The notes beneath the pieces are model-generated. The model was not told the DNA's origin, made no database searches, and was given only the letters and a program-made list of their open reading frames with translations. 64,000 nucleotides of DNA from Halomonas sp. TD01. GTDB lineage: Bacteria; Pseudomonadota; Gammaproteobacteria; Pseudomonadales; Halomonadaceae. Positions 51,731 to 59,926 of the stretch are shown one piece after another. The stretch lies in NCBI RefSeq assembly GCF_923868895.1, contig NZ_OV350343.1, positions 2,108,001-2,172,000 on the forward strand, read 5' to 3'. A program made the position numbers and the translations under genes. Within the stretch, counting starts at the first letter, position 1. Every line of letters starts with the position of its first letter.

Positions 51731-52600
51731 ATGTCATATTTCACCATTGCCGGTGTTCAAATGCATGCCCTGCACCATGGCGACAATACCGAGGCTATGC
51801 GCCATCGGATCGATGCGCTAATGAACCGTTTTCCTCAGGTGCAGATGGTGCTGTTCAGCGAATTAATGCCGATGGGGGCTTCACCGCTCCATGCCCAGAC
51901 GCTGCCCAGTGATACTGAGGCACTGTTTTGCCAAATGGCCGCACAACACCGTATCTGGTTAATTCCTGGCTCAATGTTCGAGCAAGTAGGCGAGCATATT
52001 TACAATACCTTGGTGGTGATTAACCCACTGGGCCAAGTTGTGACGCGTTATCGCAAAATGTTCCCGTTTCGCCCTTATGAAGCGGGTGTTGAAAGCGGTA
52101 ATGAATTTGTGGTCTTCGATGTTCCCACGATAGGTCGCTTTGGCGTTTCTATCTGTTATGACATGTGGTTCCCCGAAACGACCCGTACCTTGGCTTCCAT
52201 GGGTGCTGAAGTCATTCTTCATCCCACCATGACCGATACCATTGACCGGGATATCGAGCTGTCGATTGCCCGTACCAATGCGGCGATCAACCAGTGCTAC
52301 TTCTTCGATATTAATGGTGCTGGCGCACTGGGTAATGGTCGCTCCATCGTGGTTGGTCCTTCAGGCGACGTGATTCATCAAGCTGGTATTGGTGAGGAGG
52401 TCATTCCGATCGAAATTGACCTCAACCGCGTCCGTCGAGAACGCGAAACCGGGTTGCGCGGATTGGGCCAGCCGCTTAAAAGTTTCCGTGACCGTGAGGT
52501 CGATTTCTCGATATACCGTAGCGAAAACGGATCCTCTCCTTTCCTAGACACCTTAGGACCACTTGCTAAACCGGTACGTACTGACCAAGACATTTTTTAG
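51731..52600 (+). CDS. Nitrilase-superfamily carbon-nitrogen hydrolase
   Basis: The 289-residue enzyme shows the catalytic triad E44 (L-F-S-E-L-M-P), K109 (R-Y-R-K-M-F-P) and C142 (S-I-C-Y-D-M-W-F-P-E). It is an amidase-type rather than a nitrile-specific member: the family includes N-carbamoylputrescine and omega-amidases. The middle segment T-M-T-D-T-I-D-R-D-I-E-L may define the substrate pocket. It is cytoplasmic, with AGAGAGAAG as a modest ribosome site. It heads the four-gene block between doeX and doeC and is separated from the ATP-grasp gene by 154 bases. The physiological substrate is not known; an amide or carbamoyl derivative of a diamine or diamino acid is a guess from context. Confidence 0.85.
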   Translation: MSYFTIAGVQMHALHHGDNTEAMRHRIDALMNRFPQVQMVLFSELMPMGASPLHAQTLPSDTEALFCQMAAQHRIWLIPGSMFEQVGEHIYNTLVVINPLGQVVTRYRKMFPFRPYEAGVESGNEFVVFDVPTIGRFGVSICYDMWFPETTRTLASMGAEVILHPTMTDTIDRDIELSIARTNAAINQCYFFDINGAGALGNGRSIVVGPSGDVIHQAGIGEEVIPIEIDLNRVRRERETGLRGLGQPLKSFRDREVDFSIYRSENGSSPFLDTLGPLAKPVRTDQDIF

Positions 52601-52645
52601 GAGTCTATTTGGCTTGACCCATCATCACGAGAAGAACGGATTTCG

Positions 52646-52685
52646 CGCCAAATTGGATGATCAATTTAGGCGGATATCGCGATAT
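52646..52685. promoter_or_regulatory. Two adjacent palindromes upstream of the ATP-grasp gene
   Basis: AAATTG (52650-52655) and CAATTT (52662-52667) with a six-base centre extend to CGCC/GGCG arms with one bulge. Directly after, ATATCGCGATAT (52674-52685) is a perfect 12-bp palindrome. Both lie in the 154-base gap, which suggests a promoter with operators here. Confidence 0.55.
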
Positions 52686-52754
52686 TTAGCGAAACTCCTA
52701 GGCAGCACTAATTACACACAGCCTTCAGTATCTGTCATACAAGGAGCGAAAATA

Positions 52755-54227
52755 ATGACTAAAATCACTTCCATTGCGGATGTTCGTAGACATTTTCTAA
52801 ATAATAAAGAACCGGTCTACTTCATTTCTGCGACGAACTTCAATCTTCTGGGTATTGGTGATTGGGTAGGCAGCTTCCGCCATATTAATTATATCGACTG
52901 CTTTGAAGGTAAGCAGCGTAATGTCTTTGTGCCCAAGCAGAAGTTTCCTCGCGATTTCGAGAGCATTGAAGACATTAATAACTACCTGCTTGAGCATAAA
53001 GAAGTCATTGATTTCATTCAATCACGAGCCAATGGCGAAAGCGCTGGGGTAGCGTCGTTTTTAATGTTCGATGAGCACACCGAAGAAATTTGTGAGCAGT
53101 TAGGTCTGCGGGTTGCCTTCCCCCCAGCCGAGCTGCGTAAGCGGATGGATAACAAAATTGAAACGGTGCGCATTGGCAATAAGGCAGGCGTACCCAGCGT
53201 GCCTAACGTGCTGGCCAGGGTAGGCAGTTACCAAGAGCTCATCGAGGTCAGCCAGGCGCTCGGTAACGATTTGGTTGTACAGACCGCTTTTGGGGATTCC
53301 GGTCACACCACCTTCTTTATTGCCAGTGAAGAAGACTATTACAAGCATGCCGAAGAGATCGAAGCCGAACCTGAGGTTAAGATCATGAAGCGCATCAACT
53401 GTCGTGGCTCGGCGATAGAAGCTTGCGCCACGCGTTGCGGTACGGTCGTTGGCCCGTTGATGACAGAGCTTGTAGGCTTTAAAACATTAACGCCCTATAA
53501 GGGTGGTTGGTGCGGCAACGAAATGTTCGCCGGCGCCTTTAGTCAGGAAGTGCGCGACTTAGCGCGTGAATACACCTTTAAGTTTGGTGAGGCACTGCGC
53601 GAAGAAGGGTATCGAGGATATTTCGAACTCGATTTCCTGATCGATATGGATACCAATGAAGTGTATTTAGGCGAGCTTAACCCACGTGTGACTGGGGCGA
53701 GTTCCCTAACGAATGTGGCGGCTTTTGCCCACTCCGATATTCCGTTGTTCCTGTTCCACTTGCTCGAGTTTTCAGACGTCGACTTTGACTTGGATATCAA
53801 TGATATCAATGAGCGTTGGGCGCATCCTGAAAGTGTCGATAGCTGGAGCCAGCTGGTTATCAAACATACCGATGAAAGTGTTGACCTGTTAACCCAGGCG
53901 CCTACTACTGGTGTGTGGCGCATGAATGATCAAGGTGAGATTGCTTATGATCATTACAGCTACCACCCCCATGCGGCAGAGAACGAGCATGAGGCTTTTT
54001 TCCTGCGTATTAGTGGTGCAGGAGACTTCCGCTATGAAGGGGCCGATCTGGGTATTCTGATTACCCGAGGCCGATTGATGGATGATGACTTCCAGTTAAA
54101 TGAGCGGGCCAAAGCTTGGATAGACGGCATCCGTAATCAGTACACAGGGCAGGCTTTGCAAGACCCAGTGGTGGAGGAAGTTGCCGTCAGCCATGCTATC
54201 GGCGGTGGCAACTTCAAAATTCTTTAA
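52755..54227 (+). CDS. ATP-grasp domain enzyme (carboxylate-amine ligase-like)
   Basis: The 490-residue protein begins at ATG 52755 behind AAGGAG; the frame extends 192 bases upstream without support. The central ATP-grasp fold (about 120-360) has a glycine-rich lid F-G-D-S-G-H-T-T-F-F and the metal/ATP-binding segment F-E-L-D-F-L-I-D, V-Y-L-G-E-L-N-P-R-V-T-G. Databases tend to call such proteins biotin carboxylase, but there is no biotin carboxyl carrier gene and the chain is not organised like AccC. A stand-alone ligase joining a carboxylate to an amine is more likely. Residues ~380-490 form an extra C-terminal domain. The C45 gene starts two bases after its stop, so the two are coupled. 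Confidence 0.75.
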   Translation: MTKITSIADVRRHFLNNKEPVYFISATNFNLLGIGDWVGSFRHINYIDCFEGKQRNVFVPKQKFPRDFESIEDINNYLLEHKEVIDFIQSRANGESAGVASFLMFDEHTEEICEQLGLRVAFPPAELRKRMDNKIETVRIGNKAGVPSVPNVLARVGSYQELIEVSQALGNDLVVQTAFGDSGHTTFFIASEEDYYKHAEEIEAEPEVKIMKRINCRGSAIEACATRCGTVVGPLMTELVGFKTLTPYKGGWCGNEMFAGAFSQEVRDLAREYTFKFGEALREEGYRGYFELDFLIDMDTNEVYLGELNPRVTGASSLTNVAAFAHSDIPLFLFHLLEFSDVDFDLDINDINERWAHPESVDSWSQLVIKHTDESVDLLTQAPTTGVWRMNDQGEIAYDHYSYHPHAAENEHEAFFLRISGAGDFRYEGADLGILITRGRLMDDDFQLNERAKAWIDGIRNQYTGQALQDPVVEEVAVSHAIGGGNFKIL

Positions 54228-54229
54228 TC

Positions 54230-55267
54230 ATGGACGGCAAATTTGCTGCAGGCCGGGCGCCTGGTGTGGAGCTAGACAAGGCCTTGACGTTTCGCACCGT
54301 CCATGAAGAGGTGGCGGGGCCGAAGTGGCAGTCTTTGTTCCATTACCACTGGCCTGCCTATGAGCCCTGGTACCTAGCCGAAGGCGAGCGTGAGCGTCCC
54401 TCTTATTTGGAGTGTCACAACGCCTTACGCAAGCACATGCCCGAACTGCTGGCTACTTACCGCACGTTATGTGAAGTAGCCGGTGGAGGGGATCTTTCGT
54501 CACGGCTACTGAGTTTGTACCGACCGCCGCCGTATATTACCGGTTGCTCACAGGCGGTGCTGACAAGGCCGACATCCACTGTGTTGGCACGCAACTATGA
54601 TTATCCGCCGGAATTGTGCGAGGGCACTATTCTCTATACGCGCTGGAATCAGCGTCGTGTCATCGCCATGTCTGACTGCCTGTGGGGCGTGCTAGATGGG
54701 ATGAATGATTCGGGACTTGCTGTTTCGCTAGCGTTCGGTGGGCGCAAAGTGGTGGGGGATGGCTTCGGCGCTCCGATTATTCTTCGCTATATTCTCGAAT
54801 TCTGCGATACGGTGCCCGAAGCGGCGAAGGTGCTTGAAAGAGTGCCTACTCACATGGCCTATAACATTACCGTCGCGGATGCCTGTGGGCGTTATGTCAC
54901 AGCGATGATTGCGCCAGATCGCCGCGCCAGCATCCGGCGGGTGGCCGTGGCTACCAATCACCAAAAGAAAATCGAATGGTATGCCCATGCGCTGGCCTCA
55001 GAAACCTTGATTCGCGAGCGTCAGCTCTCGATTCTGGTGGACGACGATGCGACCACTGACGAGCGACTAATTTCGGCATTTTCCGCTCCCCCTCTATTTC
55101 GCCACGACTATCGGCGTGGCCTGGGTACAGTGTATACCGCGGTATATCGCACCAAGGAAAGACTTACTCAGTTCCGTTGGCCTGGCAGAGTGCTGGATTT
55201 GAACTTCGATGTGTTTCCCGAAGAACAAATTACCGTGCGCTATGGCTCCCGCGGGCTGTATGGCTGA
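54230..55267 (+). CDS. C45-type acyl-CoA:6-aminopenicillanate acyltransferase-like Ntn hydrolase
   Basis: The 345-residue protein carries a Gly-Cys self-processing site, G105-C106 in Y-I-T-G-C-S-Q-A-V-L, followed by the N-Y-D-Y motif. This is the arrangement in isopenicillin N acyltransferase and other C45 enzymes. Self-cleavage would expose Cys106 as nucleophile and leave a ~105-residue N-terminal fragment. Such enzymes transfer or hydrolyse acyl groups on amides. No Shine-Dalgarno lies in the two-base gap after the ATP-grasp gene, so translation is coupled. The substrate is unknown. The combination with ligase and decarboxylase genes suggests acyl-amide processing in one pathway. Confidence 0.78.
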   Translation: MDGKFAAGRAPGVELDKALTFRTVHEEVAGPKWQSLFHYHWPAYEPWYLAEGERERPSYLECHNALRKHMPELLATYRTLCEVAGGGDLSSRLLSLYRPPPYITGCSQAVLTRPTSTVLARNYDYPPELCEGTILYTRWNQRRVIAMSDCLWGVLDGMNDSGLAVSLAFGGRKVVGDGFGAPIILRYILEFCDTVPEAAKVLERVPTHMAYNITVADACGRYVTAMIAPDRRASIRRVAVATNHQKKIEWYAHALASETLIRERQLSILVDDDATTDERLISAFSAPPLFRHDYRRGLGTVYTAVYRTKERLTQFRWPGRVLDLNFDVFPEEQITVRYGSRGLYG

Positions 55268-55331
55268 TTTAGCACTGCTGCTCAGGCAAGCGTCTTTTCC
55301 AGATAAATACCTACAAAGGATGGGTGTCGTC

Positions 55332-58109
55332 ATGCAAGAGAATAATCCAACCGAAACTTCCTACACCGCCCTGGGTTTTTATCACAAAATTTCCCAACTT
55401 CGTGCTGATACCTGGAATGAGCTTAAACGTGATTTGGGTATTTTGACGCGCCTTAAAGAGGAAGGTCGCGCCAAAAACTTGATCAAAGCTATCGACATCA
55501 AGTTGACACGTTTAGAAATCATTGAGGATTACCACGCATTCCCGTCTAAAGAGGATTTTCGCCACCTTTGGACGCTATTCAATCGTGGTGAATATGCACT
55601 GTTGGATAAAGTAGTTAAGCGTTTGGTAAGAGCATTGATCAGTGAGTCCTACCGTCGTCGGCAGGTGGATCTTTCTGAGACTGATGCTGGTGCTGAAGAC
55701 ATGGAGGCACTTGATGCCCTTAACCAGCTACGCCGTGGGCACCCGGCGTCTAACAGTTCGGCACAGCCCTATTTTGAACTGTTAATAGTGGACAATCTTT
55801 CTAACCAGGAAGAAGACGTGGTGCGTGAAGCGTTCCACAATATGCGCCGTCCTGAAGATCGCTTTGTCTACGATGTAGTGACGGTAAAAAGCTTTGAAGA
55901 TGCGTTGATTGCTGTACTGGTCAACCCAAATATTCAGGCGTGCCTGATCCGCTACGAGTTTCCGTATAAATCAAAGTACAACCTCAGCGCTTTGCGTAAT
56001 TATCTGGAAGGCCTCTCAGAAAATGAGCTGGAACACCATAGCGAAGCTGAACGCAGTATTCTGCTGAGTTCGATGATTCATGAACTGCGTCCAGAAATTG
56101 ATCAATTTCTGGTTACCAGTGGCGATGTCGAAGCCACGGCGAGCCGAGATATTAAGCACTTCAACCGTATCTTCTACCGTGAAACGGATTACATCGAGCA
56201 GCATCATACGATTCTACGTGCCATTGATAATCGCTATCGCACGCCGTTTTTCGATGCCCTGCGTGAATATAGTAGAAAACCCACGGGGGTGTTTCATGCC
56301 ATGCCCATTTCCAGGGGCAAGTCGGTAACCCGCTCTCATTGGGCAGGGCATATGATCGATTTTTACGGCATTAATATTTTTCTGGCTGAAACGTCGGCAA
56401 CGTCAGGCGGGCTCGACTCACTGTTGCAACCCTTTGGGCCGATTAAAAAGGCGCAAGAGTATGCCGCCCGGGCGTTTGGGGCGCGTCGTAGTTTCTTTGT
56501 AACCAACGGTACTTCCACCGCCAACAAGATTGTCGTGCAGGCATTGATCAAGCCGCGAGACATCGTGTTGATCGACCGTGACTGTCACAAGTCGCATCAT
56601 TACGGCATGGTGTTAGCTGGTGCCCATGTTAGTTACCTGGACTCCTATCCACTCGACGATTATTCCATGTACGGTGCGGTGCCGCTGCATGAAATCAAGA
56701 AAACGCTGCTGTCCTACAAGCGTTCCGGACAATTGCACAAAGTTAAGATGTTGTTGCTGACCAACTGCACCTTCGACGGCATTGTGTATAACGTGCGTCG
56801 AGTGATGGAAGAGTGCTTGGCAATTAAACCAGATCTAGTGTTTTTGTGGGATGAAGCATGGTTTGCCTTTGCTGGTTTTAATCCGACTTACCGGCCACGT
56901 ACCGCCATGAATGCAGCACGTACGCTGAGAGATCGTTATCGCAGCGAGAGTTACCGAGAAGAGTATGCGGCTTGGAAAGCTGAGTTTGATAAGCTTGATC
57001 CAGAAGACGACGCGACCTGGCTTGACCAGCGGCTGATGCCCGACCCAGACGAGGTGCGCATTCGTACCTATGCGACTCATTCGACCCACAAAACGCTTAC
57101 CTCGTTGCGCCAAGGTTCGATGATTCACGTTTGGGATCAGGATTTTCGCCAGAAAGTGGAGGCTTCTTTCCATGAAGCCTACATGACCCACACCTCAACC
57201 TCGCCCAATTACCAGATTGTCGCGTCGCTGGATGTGGGACGAATGCAGGCGGAAATGGAAGGTTTTGAACTGGTGCATGCGCAGGTAGAGACGGCTCTTT
57301 CGCTACGCGAACAACTCTATACTCACCCATTGCTGCAGAAGTATTTCCGCGTATTGAAGAATAGCGACATGGTGCCCGAAGCTTACCGTGAGTCGGGAGT
57401 CGAGTCCTATTTTGACCCAGTGACGGGTTGGAATAAAATGGAGGAAGCCTGGGCGCGTGACGAGTTTGTCGTTGACCCTTCCCGCGTGACTATTGCCATC
57501 GGCAATACAGGGGTTGATGGCGATACGTTCAAAAACGAATACCTGATGAATAAGTACGGTATTCAAATTAACAAGACCTCACGCAACACCGTGCTGTTCA
57601 TGACCAATATTGGCACCACGCGAGGGTCGATTGCCTACTTGCTGGATGTACTGATCAAGCTGGCCAAAGAGTTTGAATATCGCTTGGAGGACAGCAGCCG
57701 CCCCGAGCGCAAGATCATCGAAAATCAGGTGCATTCGCTGAATCATGATCTGCCGCCGTTGCCTGACTTCAGTCGCTTTCACGATGCCTTCCGGCCGAAT
57801 CCCGATACGCCCCAGGGCGATATTCGTTGCGCCTATTTTCTGAGTTACGACGAAGAAAATACCGAGTACCTACGTTTCGATAATGGCAAGTTGCAGGCGC
57901 AGATGCGTGCTGGACGTGATGTTGTGTCGGCTAGTTTTGTCATCCCTTATCCGCCAGGATTTCCGGTATTAGTGCCGGGGCAGGTGATTAGTGAAGAAAT
58001 TTTGTACTTTCTTCAGGCGTTAGATGTCACTGAGATTCATGGCTATCGGCCGGAGTTAGGGCTGGTGGTGTTTACCGAGGAAGCGCTGCTGAACCCCGCA
58101 GAGGCGTGA
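55332..58109 (+). CDS. Orn/Lys/Arg-type PLP decarboxylase with long N-terminal region
   Basis: The 925-residue enzyme carries the group III decarboxylase fold. The PLP lysine is K587 in A-T-H-S-T-H-K-T-L-T-S, and upstream are F-V-T-N-G-T-S-T-A-N-K and F-L-W-D-E-A-W-F-A-F. It is about 170 residues longer than E. coli arginine or lysine decarboxylases. A helical ~125-residue N-terminus precedes a receiver-like wing domain (L-L-I-V-D-N-L-S-N-Q-E-E). I start at ATG 55332 (AAAGGA upstream), but ATG 55260, overlapping the C45 stop, is possible. Family members decarboxylate basic amino acids; 2,4-diaminobutyrate, made by DoeB, is an attractive but unproven substrate. Its neighbours are co-directional. 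Confidence 0.85.
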   Translation: MQENNPTETSYTALGFYHKISQLRADTWNELKRDLGILTRLKEEGRAKNLIKAIDIKLTRLEIIEDYHAFPSKEDFRHLWTLFNRGEYALLDKVVKRLVRALISESYRRRQVDLSETDAGAEDMEALDALNQLRRGHPASNSSAQPYFELLIVDNLSNQEEDVVREAFHNMRRPEDRFVYDVVTVKSFEDALIAVLVNPNIQACLIRYEFPYKSKYNLSALRNYLEGLSENELEHHSEAERSILLSSMIHELRPEIDQFLVTSGDVEATASRDIKHFNRIFYRETDYIEQHHTILRAIDNRYRTPFFDALREYSRKPTGVFHAMPISRGKSVTRSHWAGHMIDFYGINIFLAETSATSGGLDSLLQPFGPIKKAQEYAARAFGARRSFFVTNGTSTANKIVVQALIKPRDIVLIDRDCHKSHHYGMVLAGAHVSYLDSYPLDDYSMYGAVPLHEIKKTLLSYKRSGQLHKVKMLLLTNCTFDGIVYNVRRVMEECLAIKPDLVFLWDEAWFAFAGFNPTYRPRTAMNAARTLRDRYRSESYREEYAAWKAEFDKLDPEDDATWLDQRLMPDPDEVRIRTYATHSTHKTLTSLRQGSMIHVWDQDFRQKVEASFHEAYMTHTSTSPNYQIVASLDVGRMQAEMEGFELVHAQVETALSLREQLYTHPLLQKYFRVLKNSDMVPEAYRESGVESYFDPVTGWNKMEEAWARDEFVVDPSRVTIAIGNTGVDGDTFKNEYLMNKYGIQINKTSRNTVLFMTNIGTTRGSIAYLLDVLIKLAKEFEYRLEDSSRPERKIIENQVHSLNHDLPPLPDFSRFHDAFRPNPDTPQGDIRCAYFLSYDEENTEYLRFDNGKLQAQMRAGRDVVSASFVIPYPPGFPVLVPGQVISEEILYFLQALDVTEIHGYRPELGLVVFTEEALLNPAEA

Positions 58110-58345
58110 AAAAAACGACGCCGCCAGAAAAAAACGCCATAAAGTAGGCTTTCACAAAAAAAGTGCCGGAATTCTCCGGCCCTTTCAAAAACACTTCGTG
58201 CGGTATCTCCCTTACGCTAGACACACTGAAACAGCCTAACGAGACGTTGGGCTGCTTACCTATATTTATTGCAATATTTTATGTGCAACGGTTTGTCGCC
58301 CACGATTGGCTTCACCGTAACTGGCTGCAACCTGGGGAGGTGCCC
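58110..58345 (+). promoter_or_regulatory. Gap between decarboxylase and doeC, with weak hairpin
   Basis: GCCGGA (58165-58170) and TCCGGC (58175-58180) form a 6-bp stem followed by CCTTTC: a weak terminator or processing site. No gene is seen in the 236 bases. GGGGAGG before 58346 is the doeC ribosome site. Confidence 0.45.
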
Positions 58346-59842
58346 ATGACCACACTATCGACCACGCTCACTAAGCGCTTGGAAGATCCGCGTCTGTTCC
58401 GGCAGTACGCCTACGTAGACGGTAAATGGACCCACGGTGATGGCGGCCGCGAAGAAGCGGTGTATGACCCCGCGACAAATGAAGCCATTGGCCATATTCC
58501 GTTGCTAGAAGCCGAACAAATTACTGCCGCCGTAGATGCCGCTGAAGCCGCTTTTGTACAGTGGCGCGCCCTTCGCGCCGACGAACGCTGCGAACGTTTG
58601 CTGGCTTGGTACGATTTGATTCAAGCCAACCGTGAAGATTTAGCCACCATCATGACGTTGGAGCAGGGTAAGCCCTTGCCCGATGCCCGTGGTGAAGTAG
58701 AGTACGGTGCAAGCTTCGTGCGTTGGTTCGCTGAAGAAGGTAAACGCACCTACGGCGAAACCATTCCCAGCCATATTCCCAACGCATCACTGGGCACCAT
58801 TAAGGAGCCGGTAGGTATTGCGGCGATGATTACACCGTGGAACTTCCCGCTGGCCATGATTACCCGCAAAGCAGCGGCGGCACTCGCTGCAGGCTGCCCG
58901 GTGATCATCAAGCCTGCCAATGAGACGCCGTTCTCTGCGCTGGCACTGGCAGAACTTGCCGAGCGAGCTGGGATTCCAGAAGGTATTTTTAATGTCGTGC
59001 TGGGCGATCCTGCAGAAGTTTCTAAAATTCTGTGCAGCGAGCCGCGTATCCGAGCGCTGTCTTTCACAGGCTCCACCCGTGTCGGCCGTTTGTTGATTGA
59101 GCAGAGCGCAAATACGGTCAAACGTCTATCGCTGGAACTAGGTGGCAACGCGCCGTTTATCGTTGGTCCGGATATGGACCCCAAAGAGGCAGCCTATGCC
59201 GCAGTGTCGGCCAAATTTCAAACGGCTGGGCAAGACTGTCTAGCAGCCAACCGCATTCTGGTTCACGAATCCATCCACGATGAATTTGTTGAGCAATTTA
59301 CCGAGCGTATGGCCGCACTTACCGTGGGGAATGGCTTGCATGGAGAAGTTGACCTTGGTCCGCTGATTCACCGTCAGGCTGTCGAAAAAGCAGCATCGAT
59401 TGTCGATGATGCGATTTCCAAAGGCGCCACTATGATAGCGGGTGACCAAAGCCAAGCGCCCGGCGAAAACTTCTTTATGCCGGTGCTGTTGACCAATGTG
59501 ACACCGCAAATGAAAGTTTGGCGCGAAGAGAACTTTGCACCTGTGGCCGGTATTACCGCTTATAGTACCGACGACGAAGTCATTGAAATGGCCAATGACA
59601 CTGAATACGGCTTAGCGGCTTATATCTATACCCATGATATTCGCCGTATCTGGAAGCTAATGCGTGCGCTGGAATACGGCATGGTTAGCGTCAACTCGGT
59701 GAAAATGACAGGTCCGCCGGTGCCTTTTGGTGGCGTGAAACAGTCCGGCCTTGGCCGTGAAGGCGGCGCTACAGGTATCGATGAGTATTTAGAAACAAAG
59801 TACTACTGCCTGGGAGCCTTGGGCTCAGTGTCTGGTAGTTAA
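58346..59842 (+). CDS. doeC: Aspartate-semialdehyde dehydrogenase DoeC
   Basis: The 498-residue NAD(P)-dependent aldehyde dehydrogenase of the succinate-semialdehyde dehydrogenase type has P-W-N-F-P-L-A-M-I-T-R-K, F-T-G-S-T-R-V-G, general-base E264 in S-L-E-L-G-G-N-A-P and catalytic C298 in G-Q-D-C-L-A-A-N-R. In ectoine catabolism DoeC oxidises L-aspartate-4-semialdehyde to aspartate. The start at 58346 follows GGGGAGG; the frame is open 183 bases further left without a ribosome site. The assignment as DoeC rather than GabD rests on the adjacent DoeD aminotransferase and doeABX in the same region. Confidence 0.85.
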   Translation: MTTLSTTLTKRLEDPRLFRQYAYVDGKWTHGDGGREEAVYDPATNEAIGHIPLLEAEQITAAVDAAEAAFVQWRALRADERCERLLAWYDLIQANREDLATIMTLEQGKPLPDARGEVEYGASFVRWFAEEGKRTYGETIPSHIPNASLGTIKEPVGIAAMITPWNFPLAMITRKAAAALAAGCPVIIKPANETPFSALALAELAERAGIPEGIFNVVLGDPAEVSKILCSEPRIRALSFTGSTRVGRLLIEQSANTVKRLSLELGGNAPFIVGPDMDPKEAAYAAVSAKFQTAGQDCLAANRILVHESIHDEFVEQFTERMAALTVGNGLHGEVDLGPLIHRQAVEKAASIVDDAISKGATMIAGDQSQAPGENFFMPVLLTNVTPQMKVWREENFAPVAGITAYSTDDEVIEMANDTEYGLAAYIYTHDIRRIWKLMRALEYGMVSVNSVKMTGPPVPFGGVKQSGLGREGGATGIDEYLETKYYCLGALGSVSGS

Positions 59843-59883
59843 CAGCACACAGTTATCCAATCAGTTTCACTAATTTAAAGCAT

Positions 59884-59908
59884 CCTCCCCACACAGTGGG
59901 GAGGTTTA
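59884..59908 (+). terminator. Hairpin between doeC and doeD
   Basis: CCTCCCCAC (59884-59892) and GTGGGGAGG (59896-59904) form a perfect 9-bp stem with a three-base loop followed by TTTACTG. It could reduce doeD relative to doeC expression, or protect the doeC mRNA end. Confidence 0.65.
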
Positions 59909-59926
59909 CTGTATAGAGAGAACGTT

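Noticed and set aside
52563..52754. Longer N-terminus for the ATP-grasp protein
   Set aside because: It would run across the operator-like palindromes and overlap the nitrilase gene end; AAGGAG nine bases before ATG 52755 marks the start.
52755..54227. Annotation as biotin carboxylase
   Set aside because: The ATP-grasp core is present but there is no biotin carrier or carboxyltransferase gene nearby, and domain order differs from AccC.
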